From positions 12,113,214 through 12,177,213 of the forward strand of contig NC_134905.1 of assembly GCF_041734735.1 (NCBI RefSeq): a stretch of 64,000 nt of DNA. Direction: 5' to 3'. Shown here in pieces: positions 24,201 through 33,375 of the stretch. A model generated the notes under the pieces. It was not told the DNA's origin. It was given only the letters and a program-made list of their open reading frames with translations, and did not search any database. This DNA is from Babylonia areolata. Lineage: Eukaryota > Mollusca > Gastropoda > Neogastropoda > Buccinidae. Numbering within the stretch: the stretch's first letter is position 1; the number at the start of each line of letters is the position of its first letter. The position numbers and the translations under genes were made by a program.

Positions 24201-24448
24201 CATACCTTCCCCAAAGCCCCCCCACCCCCGCCCACACCCCTCTCCCCCCATCACTTACTGCCAGAAACAAAAGACCTGGGTGTAAATCCAAACAGTTGGG
24301 TTTCATAGTCCTCCAAATTTTCCTTGGCTGTCACCTGTGCTTGCTCAGGCAGAACAGAACTCTGGGACTGCTGGGAATTATCTGTCATCACCCTGCTGTC
24401 TTCTGAGTTGTTGGCCTTCAGGCCTAACAGTGATGTTGGTACTGACAT
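12208..24448 (-). CDS. MIS12: Kinetochore protein MIS12 homologue, six coding exons
   Basis: MIS12 is a subunit of the coiled-coil MIS12 complex that joins inner centromere proteins to KNL1 and NDC80. Exons, 5' to 3': 24448-24259, 23878-23811, 22554-22456, 20904-20761, 14302-14182 and 12307 to 12216 or 12208. All have AG acceptors and GT donors, and the phases agree (1, 0, 0, 0, 1). Exon 1 ends YETQLFGFTPRSFVSG, matching the family's YEAQFFGFTP. Exon 2 reads IYNAVSEYFTEALQSLEDYL. Exon 4 has VPTNVILPEDQ (human IPSNILLPEDK). Exon 6 has VDLHDSLSHCAQ and RLLSNIQ, matching the human C-terminal helix. The product is about 240 residues against 205 in human, from a longer N-terminal tail. The last exon can either read into GTAAGATGA, giving VR and stop, or splice to an unseen short exon. 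An acceptor at 24460 suggests a 5' UTR intron. Confidence 0.88.
12338..12445 (-). repeat. LINE/SINE tail fragment
   Basis: On the minus strand it ends AAGCTGCAAAATAAAATTAT, then ATTATTATTA, the type of tail seen on the CR1/L2-like copies. It is immediately upstream of the MIS12 last exon. Confidence 0.4.
12600..13650 (-). mobile_element. RTE-type LINE fragment, RT C-terminal half
   Basis: Minus-strand frames read NIFLEYIAIDALEG (RT palm), then MTNSKDPIKTKISVGCQQLE, then VKQFKYLGAIISEEVLNAEI. Further on come ILQGTVQGKRRRDRQ and WADITEWTE. In this order these are the C-terminal blocks of RTE-like reverse transcriptases (x-F-x-Y-L-G, then G-R-R-x-G-R-Q-x-x-x-W). Several frame breaks and stops are present and the endonuclease is gone, so the copy is old and 5'-truncated. 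It lies in MIS12 intron 5 on the same strand as the gene. Confidence 0.8.
13700..13860 (+). repeat. Dispersed repeat shared with 52430-52590
   Basis: Blocks CGACTGTGGAGTG, GGAAACAGAAGGGGTCTGAG, GCTGATCCTATCGAG and GATGAGGCAGAAATGG recur in order at 52430-52590 with about one mismatch in five or six. Class unknown. Confidence 0.55.
14640..14775 (+). repeat. SINE-like tRNA-related fragment
   Basis: GTTAACATTGGACTTTC and CTCAGGTTAAAATCCTGGTC are degenerate A-box and B-box positions, followed by ACAGCACCTACTCTGCG. It abuts the mariner remnant and supplies the unrelated end of the open frame there. Confidence 0.4.
14776..15290 (-). mobile_element. mariner transposase remnant
   Basis: Minus-strand frames read MEPVECRVVIRFLHL near 15280 (start of mariner N-termini), then LSAQWIPRLLTPCAKK, NQDDFFDILIMQDETWVHHY and DPETKAQSKLGKHFDSSPP, then SADKVMLS. 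The blocks W-V-P-x-L-L-T-P and D-E-T-W-x-H-H-Y-x-P-x-x-K are signatures of mariner transposases; the D of DETW is a catalytic residue. The N-terminal half has frame breaks. The last third, with the remaining catalytic D, is missing, replaced at about 14776 by unrelated SINE-like sequence. It lies in MIS12 intron 4, antisense to nothing. Confidence 0.85.
15300..16760. other. MIS12 intron 4, no feature recognised
   Basis: AT-rich intron sequence. I see no conserved exon, RNA gene or repeat family; the minus-strand frame at 16422-16709 has no family features. Confidence 0.5.
16765..17015 (-). repeat. Dispersed repeat R, copy 1
   Basis: Shares with 20090-20300 the ordered blocks CTTTTTCTTC, AACTCAGTCATGCATT, AACACAATAAACAAG, TTCACAAAATGGCATTCA, GAGAAAATGCAC, GGTTTCCTGGCATC and GCTACCTGAG. 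Both copies have the same orientation and lie about 3.3 kb apart in MIS12 intron 4. Class unknown. Confidence 0.55.
17219..17881 (-). mobile_element. MITE-like element with GACTCACTTGTG ends, copy 2
   Basis: This is the reversed counterpart of 7730-8428. The minus strand begins GACTCACTTGTGTAAACAAA, continues through GGTGTTCGGTTGTCTGTG and ATGCTAGGGGACTTAATTTG, and ends in the inverted sequence at 17246-17257 plus the conserved GGCTTTGCCTCTTG end. The two copies align over nearly their whole length with few differences, so they are fairly young. Confidence 0.75.
17890..19220. other. MIS12 intron 4, unassigned
   Basis: A 177-codon plus-strand frame (17948-18481) is AT-rich, full of I, L, Y and F, and has no motif or splice context. 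I treat it as chance. A (CT)n-(CA)n microsatellite lies at 18720-18774. Confidence 0.5.
19226..19811 (-). CDS. Candidate two-exon gene fragment nested in MIS12 intron 4
   Basis: I do not recognise this gene. Exon a (19811-19580) opens MKSDPTRYCMSGKQHFLLIS after the context CGAAAATG and runs 77 codons plus one base to donor GTAAGT. Exon b (19297-19226) follows the strong acceptor GATTTTTGCTTTAG. It supplies two bases, stays open for 23 codons (SKILPGPKTASARD, then SISVVCYKFG) and ends in phase 1 at donor GTGAGTG. A CxxC (PCLIC) in exon a, LLLQKILSFI and VCYK loosely recall zinc-finger-associated (ZAD-like) N-terminal modules; that is a guess. The upstream 250 bp is CpG-rich, as for a promoter. 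A continuation at 17084-17015 would keep the frame but has a weak donor. It could instead be an uncharacterised transposon ORF. Confidence 0.3.
19600..20120. promoter_or_regulatory. Locally CpG-rich patch
   Basis: CG dinucleotides are frequent here (AATCGCACGAAAG, TTCGCCTTTCACGG, GTCGCGCTCAG, GACGCCAGCCGCC) but rare for several kb on both sides. It covers the first candidate exon and an upstream ATGGCGGCTGGCG. It could be a promoter for the candidate minus-strand gene or a recent insertion that has not yet lost CpG. Confidence 0.4.
20090..20300 (-). repeat. Dispersed repeat R, copy 2
   Basis: Matches 16765-17015 block by block but keeps more CpG (GGCGTTCATAGG, GGCATCGGCC), so this copy is probably closer to the source sequence. 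Confidence 0.5.
20620..20755 (+). repeat. L2/CR1-type LINE tail
   Basis: TTGTAAAGCACTTTGAGAGG, then GTGCACTGAAAATG and an AATATTAC tail match the terminal motif of such LINEs. It ends 6 bp before the donor of MIS12 exon 4. Confidence 0.5.
21284..21888 (+). mobile_element. Long tRNA-headed retroposon E, 5'-truncated copy
   Basis: Begins GACAGGAAGGGTAGAGTACA and continues through CATCGTCATCATCAG, GACCTCAGTTTCGATACC, GGCACTACCGAACACCACTG and CAATGGTTCCCTGTGGACTG. It ends at GATGATGGGCAGC followed by an A-rich tail. This matches the body of the full copy at 41715-40850 without its tRNA head. It is antisense to MIS12 in intron 3 (20905-22455). Confidence 0.7.
22207..22433. mobile_element. Decayed piggyBac-type MITE
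   Basis: The right end CAGCTGTCAAGGGGTTAA is near-complementary to the left ACCCCTTTACTGCTGTTGACA; only the right TTAA survives. Length and ends resemble the 228-bp MITE at 6610-6837. It ends 23 bp from MIS12 exon 3. Confidence 0.5.
22638..22660 (+). repeat. (ATC)n microsatellite
   Basis: Seven CAT units just upstream of MIS12 exon 3. Confidence 0.8.
22900..23110 (-). repeat. Diverged copy of foldback repeat H
   Basis: GAGGAAGTGTCTCAAAAAGT, GTACCTTTTATTTACTTGTG, ATTGACTTGAAGTTATGTAC and CTAGCCTCATTATTTTTTC match, in order, the inverted arm at 49640-49850. It is much more diverged than the copies near 49 kb. Confidence 0.6.
24190..24250. repeat. C-rich low-complexity tract
   Basis: Runs of CCCCCCCACCCCCGCCCAC lie just downstream of the MIS12 exon 1 donor. 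Confidence 0.7.
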
Positions 24449-24700
24449 TGTGCACACATCTGCAACCATGAACACAAAAACAGACAAGTAAACAAAAGGT
24501 TGGGAGAGACAGGGCTTCTGATGATTTAAAAATCTTGGGGGTACCGGGGACTCCAGTCATATCTGTATTGCAAAATTTCATGTATACATAGTTTTACTCA
24601 CAATCATTTTGGTTTCTGTGCCATGAAGTGGTGAAGAGAAACAAAGAGTAAGGCCAGAAGCAAAGAGTAATAATAACAGTAATAGTACCAATAATATGTT

Positions 24701-24709
24701 ATATATATA

Positions 24710-24762
<53 letters not shown>
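24701..24762. repeat. (TA)n microsatellite
   Basis: About 60 bp of alternating TA with one CTATA interruption, upstream of MIS12. A TGCTCTAAGTGCTTTACAAT LINE-tail motif follows. Confidence 0.95.
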
Positions 24763-24765
<3 letters not shown>

Positions 24766-25131
24766 CACCTAATCAAATGATTTTGCTCTAAGTGCTTTAC
24801 AATACAATAGTTGCAATAAAAATATCCATCAAAACATGCAGGCTGGTCCGAGTGAGCAAACATAATTAAACTCAATGTCTACACTAAACTGTAGTTATCA
24901 CACATAAAAAACATTGATATATGCCTACACACAAACATCATAACAATTTAACAATCCATACCCCCCACCCCCACCCCCTCCTAAAAAACAACAACAACTG
25001 TGCTGCACAACATAAAAACTGACGTGCAAGACATGCATTTAAATACCAAAACAACTTGCATATGGGTACATATGTGATGTATACAAATCTGTTAACCTGC
25101 ACAGACATCAAACCAAACTTTACTCAGTAAT

Positions 25132-25153
25132 CTTCTTATCTATCTATCTATCT

Positions 25154-25201
<48 letters not shown>
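25132..25201. repeat. (TATC)n-(TA)n microsatellite
   Basis: Short TATC units lead into about 45 bp of TA. Confidence 0.95.
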
Positions 25202-25204
<3 letters not shown>

Positions 25205-25559
25205 AATACACACAAAAACAGCTCTAACAACATACCATTTTTGTTGATCACACACTTTCTTGACAATATAAAAACAGTGTCTTTTTTAATCATACCGTGG
25301 TATATTCATAACGTAATTCGTTTTTGGCAGACAAGTATATTTGAATGGCAAATTGATAAAACTTTCAGGAAATCATTATGGACTCCTCCTCCCGCCTGGG
25401 TAATGTGTGTGTATGTGTGTGGGGTGGGGGGGGAGGTATGGTCACTTGAAGGTCTACCACCAATGACCATTGCTGACCACTGACCGTCGCTGACCTGGGA
25501 GAACATAATAATGATGATGATGGAGTCTCCCGTCGGACCGACGGATGAGTAGGCAGGCA

Positions 25560-26470
25560 GGATTATCTGTCGGTGTGTGTCCTCATATGGGAGAAGAGGC
25601 CGATTCTGGATGCGCAGCACTTCCCACAGGTGTTGCAAGGGAAAACGTCTCCAGAAGTTGAGCCCTGCTTCCTTTGTTCATGCTTCTCCTTGATGGCCAG
25701 CGTTCTCTTGTTTTCAAACGTCTTGATGCCACTAGAGCACAGCATCCTCCAGCAAGAGCGGTCAAGGGCATCAGTTTCTCAGGAAGCGATGTCTATGTCA
25801 CAGGCTTTGAGGTTTGTCTTTAAGGTGTCCTTAAAGCACTTGCAGGGTCTTCCAAGTTCGTGGTGGCCTTCCTTCAGCTGGCCATACAGTAGCATCTTCA
25901 GGATCCTGCTGTCTGTCATGCGGAGAATGTGTCCTGTCCAGCGTAGCTGGCACTGGATCAGCAGGCTTTCGATGCTGGGCAGGCCGCTCCTCTCTAGGAC
26001 CTGGAGGTTGGAGACCCTGTCTTGCCACTTTAAGCCGAGGATCATTCGTAGGCATCTCTGGTGAAACTGCTCAAGTTGTTGAATGTGACAGCGATACGTC
26101 GTCCATGTTTCACAACAGTACAACAAGGTGGTGAGCACAACAGCTCTGTAGGTTTTGATTTGGGTGCTGATCCTAATGCCTTTGTTGTTCCACAGCCTGT
26201 TGTTGAGTCTGCCAAAGGTGGAGCTGGCCTTGGCGATGCACAGCGTCACTTCTGCACCAAGGGCTCCGTTGCTGCATAGGGTGCTGCCCAGGTAGCAAAA
26301 CTTGTCGACTGACTTGATCTCTGTGTCATCGATCTTGATTGCAGGTGGGGGGGAGGCACTGGCGTTCTGTGAGCTAGCTGGTTGATACATGGACTTGGTC
26401 TTGCTGAAGCTGGTGGTGAGTCCAAAGTGCCTGCAGGAGGTTGAGAACCTGTCCATACTTGTACATGTCG
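25560..26470 (-). pseudogene. LINE B RT thumb and C2H2 finger
   Basis: This piece continues the same ancestral polyprotein after the deletion. It reads MDRFSTSCRHFGLTTSFSKT (post-palm block), IKSVDKFCYLGSTLCSNG, TQIKTYRAVVLTTLLYCCET, LRMILGLKWQDRVSNLQVLE, RWTGHILRMTDSRILKMLLY and GRPCKCFKDTLKTNLKACDI. After a frame change it ends GDVFPCNTCGKCCASRIGLF with SHMRTHTDR. The finger has C-x2-C-x12-H-x3-H spacing, fully conserved. The YADD-containing palm is absent. Confidence 0.8.
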
Positions 26471-27985
26471 GCCTGGATTCCATCCGCTCCTGGTGCTTTT
26501 CCCTGACGTTGTCAGCTTCAGGGCCTTCCAGGTCTCGGCCTTGGTGGGAGGGGCAGCTAGCGAGTCATTGACTGGTAGCTGTGGGAGGGCTGCAATTACC
26601 TCGTCAGATACGGACGAGTCCCTGTTGAGGAGGGTGTTCAAGTTCTCTGCCAAGCGGGCAAGGATGTCTTTCTTGTCTGTCAGGAGGGTGGTCTGGTCCA
26701 ACGCTCGGACAGGGGTTGATCCTGTGACTCTCGGCCCATACACAGCTCGGAGACCATCATGGAAGGTCTTTGTGTCGTGAGCATCAGCAGCGGACTGAAG
26801 CTCTTCGGACTTTCTCTCCCACCAGGTGTTCTTCCTCTCACGCAGCCTCTTCTGTACGAGTTGCTTGGTTTGCAAGTACTGGTTATTCTTTCTCTGGCAG
26901 TCTTTATCGGAAATGTGATCCTGATGCCGTATATGCAATGTGTTCAGGAGCTTGGAGATTCCAGAGTCGTTCTCGTCAAACCAGTCTTTGTGGCTCCCCT
27001 GTACAAAGCCGAGTGTGTCAGCTGCTGCTGTGTACACAGCATCTCTAAAGGTGCTCCATACTTCTACATCAGTCGATGCAGGAATTTGTTGGAGAGCTGC
27101 TTGGATTTGCTGCTGCAGCACATCCTTGGTGATGGGGAGGTGGTGGATGTTCAGCTTCCTAGGGGGTTTCTGCCTGGCTGGTTGGAGCTTGCGTGCAAGT
27201 CTGATGTTCATCTTAATGCGTACAAGGCGATGGTCCGACCAACAGACTGCTCCTCTCATGCAGCGTGTACTGGAAACATCACCTCTGTCCCTCTGCCAGA
27301 CAATCACATAGTCCAGCATGTGCCACTGCTTGGAGCAGGGGTGCATCCATGTGTTCTTGTACTTGTCCGCTTGGTGGAAGAGGGTGTTGGTGATGGTCAG
27401 TCCATGCTGCGCGCAGAGCGAGAGCAAAAGCAGTCCGTTGGAGTTGCACTTACCAGTGCCGTGCTGTCCTAGGACTTTTGGCCACGAGGAGAAGTCCACG
27501 CCGATGCGGGCATTGAAATCCCCAAGGATGACCAGCCTGTTCTTTCTGTCTACCGCTGAAATGGTGTGGCTGAGCTCCTCGTGGAAGGCTTCTTTGATGT
27601 CATCAAGGTTGGTCATCATCGGAGCATAGCAGCTGATGACTGGCGAAATGATCCTCGGACAGCTTCAGACGCAGGGTCATCAGCCTATCGTTTATCCCGT
27701 GTGGAAGGCTGTCAAGCTGTCGTGCAAGTTTGGTTTGTATGGCAAAGCCCACGCCTGACGTTCTTGGGGTGCCTTCTGGCTACCCAATGCAGTAGGTGTA
27801 GCCCCCTCCAACTTCCTCCAGCTGGGTTTCACTGGCAAACCTGGTTTCGCTCAGGGCTGCTATGTCCACCTGGCAGCGATCAAGCATTCTAGCAATGAAT
27901 GAGCGCTGTGCGCCTTTCTGGTCTGTCGTCTCTGTCCCAAAGGGTGCGAACAATACAGGCACCCAGAGTCAGGGAATGACTCCTG
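26460..27985 (-). pseudogene. LINE B endonuclease and linker
   Basis: In life this polyprotein's N-terminal part nicks the target DNA for target-primed reverse transcription. The first block VRTLWDRDDRPERRTALI lies in one frame near 27950, and ARMLDRCQVDIAALSETRFA continues in another, so one frameshift lies near 27905. A second shift or stop separates GGGYTYCIG from MMTNLDDIKEAFHEELSHTI at 27619. From there it is open for over 370 codons: GDFNARIGVDFSSW (catalytic D), TNTLFHQADKYKNTWMHP, and WSDHRLVRIKM (catalytic D-H). It ends at the start of the RT domain, TSGKSTRSG, where a further one-base shift precedes the deletion junction. Confidence 0.8.
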
Positions 27986-28621
27986 GTTCTTTTCTTCTGT
28001 TGTTTTCGACCGCTAGTGTTGGATGTCCAAGTAGGTGCGGTTTCCTACTAGGTACTAGGCGAGGCAGGATTTGTTTAGGGATCCTTTTATCTTCCCTTCC
28101 CCGTGTGGGGAGAGCAGTGCTGTCCCTAAAAAGGGCTGCTCTGATGCTGCGGGAGGATACGAGCGCCGCATCTGCCCCAGTCTATGGCGGACGACCATCA
28201 CCCCACAGCCCCCTGCGTGCAGAGTCGTGACTAGGACCTGCCAGCAGCATCCTCTGCCTGTCCCCATTACCACTAGCTCGTTCCGACATTAGCCTGGTTG
28301 CCTGACCAGCATAGGTGACTTTTTTTAGTGAAGAGTTGTGCAGTCCCTTCCCCACTCTCTCGCCTACCGACGCTCAGAGTCCCACAGGTGCAGATAGTGC
28401 CGCGTGTAGAACGGCCTCGGCAGGTGCAGGTTTTTTCTTCAGAGTTCCGTCTCCTAGGAGGATTTCCAGCCAAGGATAAGAGCTCCCCGTGCCCTTTGGT
28501 CATCCTCTTCCGTTTCCTCCTCTCCCTAGTCCGTCGTTGGGAGACTTCACATGCAGCAGGTAGTATTGGGTTACATGGTACCAGTAGCAAGGGCTATGCC
28601 CCTGACCTAACGGGAGGAATA

Positions 28622-28954
28622 TAGACATGGGGGAACATAGACATGCTTTTGAGCTTAGTTACTATTCAAATACATGGAATAGCTTTCCAACCCCACGTGC
28701 CCCACAAAACAAAGCAAACGATTGAAGTCATGAACTGTCAGTGAAAGAAATAAAGACGACAAACCAACAGTTACTAAGTGAACGCTGAAATGTCGCCAAA
28801 TCAAATGAAATGTCACCAATCCACTGACAAGGCTAGCATATGTATTCTTCAGTACACCAGTGTATACATATATATAAACTACTTGTATGAAGTACCTTCG
28901 GTTTCGGCATATGAATATCATTATTATGTTGTTTTGGTCTTTTTTATTTACACA
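28622..28954. other. Gap between LINE B and the GT-rich block
   Basis: Nothing recognised; the frames on either strand are short and without motifs. Confidence 0.5.
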
Positions 28955-29505
28955 TGCAGGTATACATGTGTGTGCGTGTGCGTGCGCATGTGTGGATGTG
29001 TGTATACGTGTGTGTGTACGCTCGCGTGCATGCGTGTGTGTGGGGGAGGGGGGGGGGGTCAGTGGGTGGGTGGGTGGGTGTCTGTCTGTCCACGTTTCTG
29101 TTTATCTGTGTGTGTGTGTGTGTGTGTGTGTGCAAGGGCGCGCTTGCGTGTGAGCGCGCACGCGATCGCGCCCTATATTATCTTATCTCTAGTGCTTTTA
29201 TCTTTGCCGTCGTGTTATCTCCGCCACTTGGCTGGGTCGTAAAACTTACAACTTTTGTGTCCGTTGTGCTCACTGTGTCAATGTGTGTCTGTCTGTCTGT
29301 CTCTGTGTGCCTCTGTGTGTGTGTGTGTGTGCTAGCGCGTGCATTTGAATTATGTATGTGAAAGTGTGTGGGTGTGTATGTTGTTGGTGGGTGTGCATGT
29401 GGGCGATGGGTATGTATGACGGTGGTAGGTGGGGGCGTCAGATGGTCAGTGTGTGTGTGCAATTGTGTGTGCGTTTGTGTGTGTTTGTGTGTGTGCGTAA
29501 AAAAA
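28955..29505 (+). repeat. GT-rich microsatellite block, 3' side of LINE C
   Basis: Imperfect (GT)n with GC steps (28966-29035), G-runs, a clean (GT)n at 29109-29132, TCTG units near 29288-29303, and (GT)n up to 29503. It abuts the 3' end of LINE C directly. Confidence 0.9.
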
Positions 29506-29668
29506 ATGAAATTATGGTGCTTAGAGCCTCGCCGACCACTAAGGCCATCTCAAGGCTATCGCCGCGTCAATAACTACTACAAGGATAAAAAAACAACCAA
29601 TTAAAACGAGTCACCACTTCAAACTTTCCACTCCAAAGTTAAAAAAAAACTTCCATAGTTTAAAACCT

Positions 29669-32600
29669 TCAAATCTGGTTAAAAATGTTCACTTCTTTTA
29701 AGAAGTCCATCAGCGCCCACGGAGGGACATCACGAAACAAAGTCTTCAAAGAAACCGCCGTGTAATGTCTGCGTCTAACGTCATGCAGATCCCAACAGTC
29801 AAGGAGCACGTGTTTCACAGGGAATGCATCGAGGGGCCTCTTCCCCCTTCAACAAGTAAGAATGAGTAAAAAAAAGTGTGCCCCGTACGCAGTCTGCACA
29901 GCACAGACTCCTCCTTTCTGTTCATAACCCCCGAAGGGAGGGTCTCTTTTAGGTCCGGACGGATCTGGAAGAGCTTGTTGTCCGTCTGGGTGTTCCACTC
30001 CTCTTGCCAAAGATCCTTAACGTAAGTGTTCACCTTCCGCTTCATGTCTGTATATGGTACAAAGGATCTGGATAGTTCTTTCTTTACAGCATTCCTGGCC
30101 AGCAGGTCCGCCCTTTCGTTACCACGAATGCCAACATGTCCGGGAACCCAGGCCAACACAACCTCATATCCTTTCTTCGTTGCGAGAGTAAAATCTTCAT
30201 AAAATTCCAGCAGTTTGGGATGAGTGATATTCCTGCAGGCGATCGCCTCCAGGGCTGACAAGGAGTCGGAAAAGATCATGAATCTCTTTTGTTTCGAAGA
30301 GAGAACCATTTTTACCGCCAGAACCAGTGCGGTCAGTTCCGCAGTGTACACCGAGCTGTCAGACAGGATGTGCTCCGTTGAGGGCCAGTCAGGAAAGGCG
30401 GGACAGAACGCAGATGCAGCGACTCCGTCCTCTGACTTGGAACCGTCAGTGAAGATGCTTTGAAAAGTGGGGAATTTGTGGCACAGTTCCGAAAAGTAAG
30501 TTCTGTAGGTCAGAGAACTGGTGGTGTCTTTACGGTACGAGGCCTGATCGAATCGGACCTCAGGTGTTGTAAAGGTCCACGGAGGGCTGTCAGGGAACTT
30601 AGAGAAATCCGAGATACCACCGACATCCAGATCGGCATTTTCTAAGTGCGGCTGAATGCGGAGTCCGAGAGGAGGTATGCAGTTTGGGTTGTCTGTAAAT
30701 TTCTTACCGAAAGGGTTGTTGAATACAGCGTCGTAAGCAGGGTTTGTAGGTTCCGAAAACAATTTCAAATCATAATTCAGGGTCAGCTTCAGTCTGCGGT
30801 TGGAAAGAGGCGGTTCCCCCGCCTCTGCGTACAGGCTGTGCACAGGGGTGGTGCGGAAAGCACCTAAGCTGAGACGGAGCCCTTGGTGGTGTACAGGGTC
30901 CAACAGTTTCAGGTAGGACGGTCTGGCCGAGCCGTATACTACACTTCCATAATCCAGTTTGGACCGGACCAGGGCTCTGTAAAAGTGCAAGAGAGTTCTC
31001 TTCTCAGCACCCCAGTTCGTGTGTGCCACAACTCGGATGATGTTCAGGGCTTTTAGGCAAGATACTTTCAGCTGTTTAATATGGCTGAGGAAGTTCAGCT
31101 TCTGATCAAAGATGACCCCTAAAAATCTGGCTTCCTTGACCGCTGGGATGGTGGATTTTCCCAGACGGATTTCAGGGTCCGGATAGAACTGGCGAAAATT
31201 ATGAAAATGGATGCATTCAGTTTTGGAGGACGAAAATGTGAAGCCATTCTCCTCTGCCCAACACTGGATTTTGTTGACGCAGAGCTGAAACCGTCGCTGG
31301 ATGCTGGCATACGTGCTGCCGGTTGCATATAAGGCAAAATCGTCCACAAACAGCGAGCTGTCCGATCCCTTCTGAACGGATTGAACGATGTCATTAATTT
31401 TGATGCTGAAAAGAGCCGGCGACAGGATGCTCCCTTGCGGGACACCCAGCTCCTGCTCGTGAATGTCGGACAGGGTGGTGCCGAGTCTCACCTGGAATTG
31501 TCTGTCTTGTAAAAAATTGTGGATGAACTGAGGCAGGTGTCCTCGGAAGCCAAGCTTGTGCAAGTCCGAGAGAATACCAAATTTCCAGGTGGTATCGTAA
31601 GCTTTCTCCAAGTCAAAAAATATGGCCACCACATGTTGTTTGTTGACAAAGGCATTTCTTACAGTGGTTTCCAGACGAACCAGATGGTCAACGGTAGAGC
31701 GATGCTTGCGGAAACCGCACTGTTCTTTCGCCAGAAGGCCGTCGGTCTCTAGTTTCCACATCAGCCTACCGTTGACCATCTTCTCCATCAGTTTGCAGAT
31801 GCAGCTGGTCAGTGTAATTGGGCGGTAGTTGGAGGGGTTCGAGGGGTCTTTTCCCGGTTTCGGCAGCGGGATTATGAGGGCTTTCCGCCAGGAGGGTGGA
31901 AAAAAGCCTGTGACCCAGATGTGGTTATAAACTTTAAGCAGGGTGTCCAGACAGGTTTGGGGAAGGTGCTTTAAGAGTTTATAATGGACCTCGTCCATTC
32001 CTGGACAGGAATCCGTACAGGTCTGAAGGGCAGATTTAAGTTCATTCATTGTGAAAGGAAGGTTGTAATTCTCTGTGTTGTCGGAAAAGAAGTTACATGG
32101 TGTTTTTTCTGACAGGTTTTTGGTTTTAAGAAACCGAGCAGATTTGTTAGCAGATCTCGAGTTCTGTTCAATTGTGGAGGTAAGCAAATTGGCAACTGCT
32201 TTCTTCTCTGTGACCAGAGCGTCTGAAAGTTTAAGATGATGAAAGGTTGGGCATACGTTTTTGCCCTTAATTCTTTTTAAAACCCTCCACACTTTCTTCT
32301 TGGGTGTGTTGGAGGTTAAGGAAGAGCAAAAATCTCTCCATGACTTCCTCTGGCTCTTTTTAAAAACATACCTGGCTTTCGCCCTCAGCTGTTGATGGGT
32401 TTGAACGCTATCGGTCTCCGGTCTCCGAAAGACACGTCGCTGCGCTCTCTTCCAAGACTTACGGGCCTCCCGACATTCCGCGTTGAACCAGGGCGTTCTA
32501 GGGACCTGAGGCTTGGAGGTAGACGATGGGACTGCTGCTTTGGCGCAATCTAAAACGATCTGAGTCAGAGCGTCAGCAGGGTCCTTGCTTTTCAATACTG

Positions 32601-33345
32601 TTTCTTCCTGCAGCTCCGCTCTTATCTTCTTGGTAAAAAAACTCCAGTCTGCTTTGTCATAGTTCAGGCGGTCAGGCAGAGAGTCACCTTCTCCATCTGT
32701 GGGGCGGAGGACAACAGGAAAGTGGTCACTCCTGTGCAGATCGTCGTGCACTTTCCACTCGTAGTCCAGGACCAACGATGGATCGCAGACCGACAGATCT
32801 AAACACGAGAGCTTTCCAGAGGACAGATGAAGGTAAGTGGGAGACTTGTCATTAAGACAGCACAAGTCCATGTCGGAAAGAAGGTTTTCCAAGAGAAGAC
32901 CTTGGGCTGATGTCATCTCACTTCCCCAGAGCGGGGAGTGTCCATTGAAATCGCCCAACAGTAAAAACGGACATGGGAGCTGGTCGACCAGGTTCATGAG
33001 GTCCTGCCTCAGAACACGTACGGAAGGAGGAAGGTAGAGAGAGCAGACAGTGATGGTTTTCTCAAGTGTGACTCTGACTGCCACCACCTGTAAAGGGGTG
33101 CTTAAAAGAACTGTACTGTATAAAAAGGACTTGTGAATAAAAAGAGCGACACCTCCCGTCAATCCCTCTTGCTTCGGTTGAGCGGGTTTAAAAACGGAGT
33201 TAAAACCAGAGAGAGATAAAACCTTGCCATCTCTTTGCAGAGTCTCCTGCAGCGCCAGCACTGAAGGTTTCAAAGCACGACAAAGCAGCTGGAGTTCCTG
33301 AAAATTGGTGTAGAACCCCCGGATGTTCCAGTGGATCACTGCCAT
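29669..33345 (-). CDS. LINE C ORF2: endonuclease, reverse transcriptase, RNase H
   Basis: This enzyme nicks DNA, copies the element RNA at the nick and removes RNA from the hybrid. Endonuclease, residues 1-215: HWNIRGF, E34 in LQET, D132 in GDFNGH, D207-H208 in RSDH. RT, about 440-720: D578 in FFDLEKAYD, GVPQGSILSPALFS at 634-647, and FVDDF at 666-670 in place of the usual YxDD. RNase H, about 960-1090: D967 (FTDGS), E1003 (TAEL), D1027 (FSDS), H1070 and D1080 (WVPGHVGIRGNERAD). The start is M at 33345, just after the ORF1 end. An extra T in a T-run near 29870 changes frame after RLRTGHTFF. Homology continues as THSYLLKGEEAPRCIPCE and, after a second break near 29812, VKHVLLDCWDLHDVRRRHYT to a TGA at 29669. 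This is a recent copy. Confidence 0.9.
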
Positions 33346-33375
33346 TAAAAAGGTTAAAAAAAATAAAGCAGCAGC

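Larger units (their letters stand above)
25500..28620 (-). mobile_element. Non-LTR retrotransposon B with C-terminal zinc finger, internally deleted
   Basis: The element reads 5' to 3' on the minus strand. It has an untranslated leader (about 28620-27990), an apurinic-type endonuclease (IDIAALSETRF-like VDIAALSETRFAS; LVILGDFNARIG; ML-DYV; SDHRLVRIKM), a long linker (DWFDENDSGISKLL; WWERKSEELQ), the RT entry block, and then a jump to the RT thumb (FCYLGSTLCSNG; LYCCETWT; RWTGHILRM). At the end is a C2H2 finger (FPCNTCGKCCASRIGLFSHM with RTH). The 3' end is GGTCCGACGGGAGACTCCAT, then ATCATCATTATTATG. It is RTE-like by gene order; I cannot fix the clade. At least two frame breaks flank the deletion. 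Confidence 0.85.

Noticed and set aside
26759-27472. 237-codon plus-strand frame
   Set aside because: Shadow of the LINE B endonuclease on the other strand.
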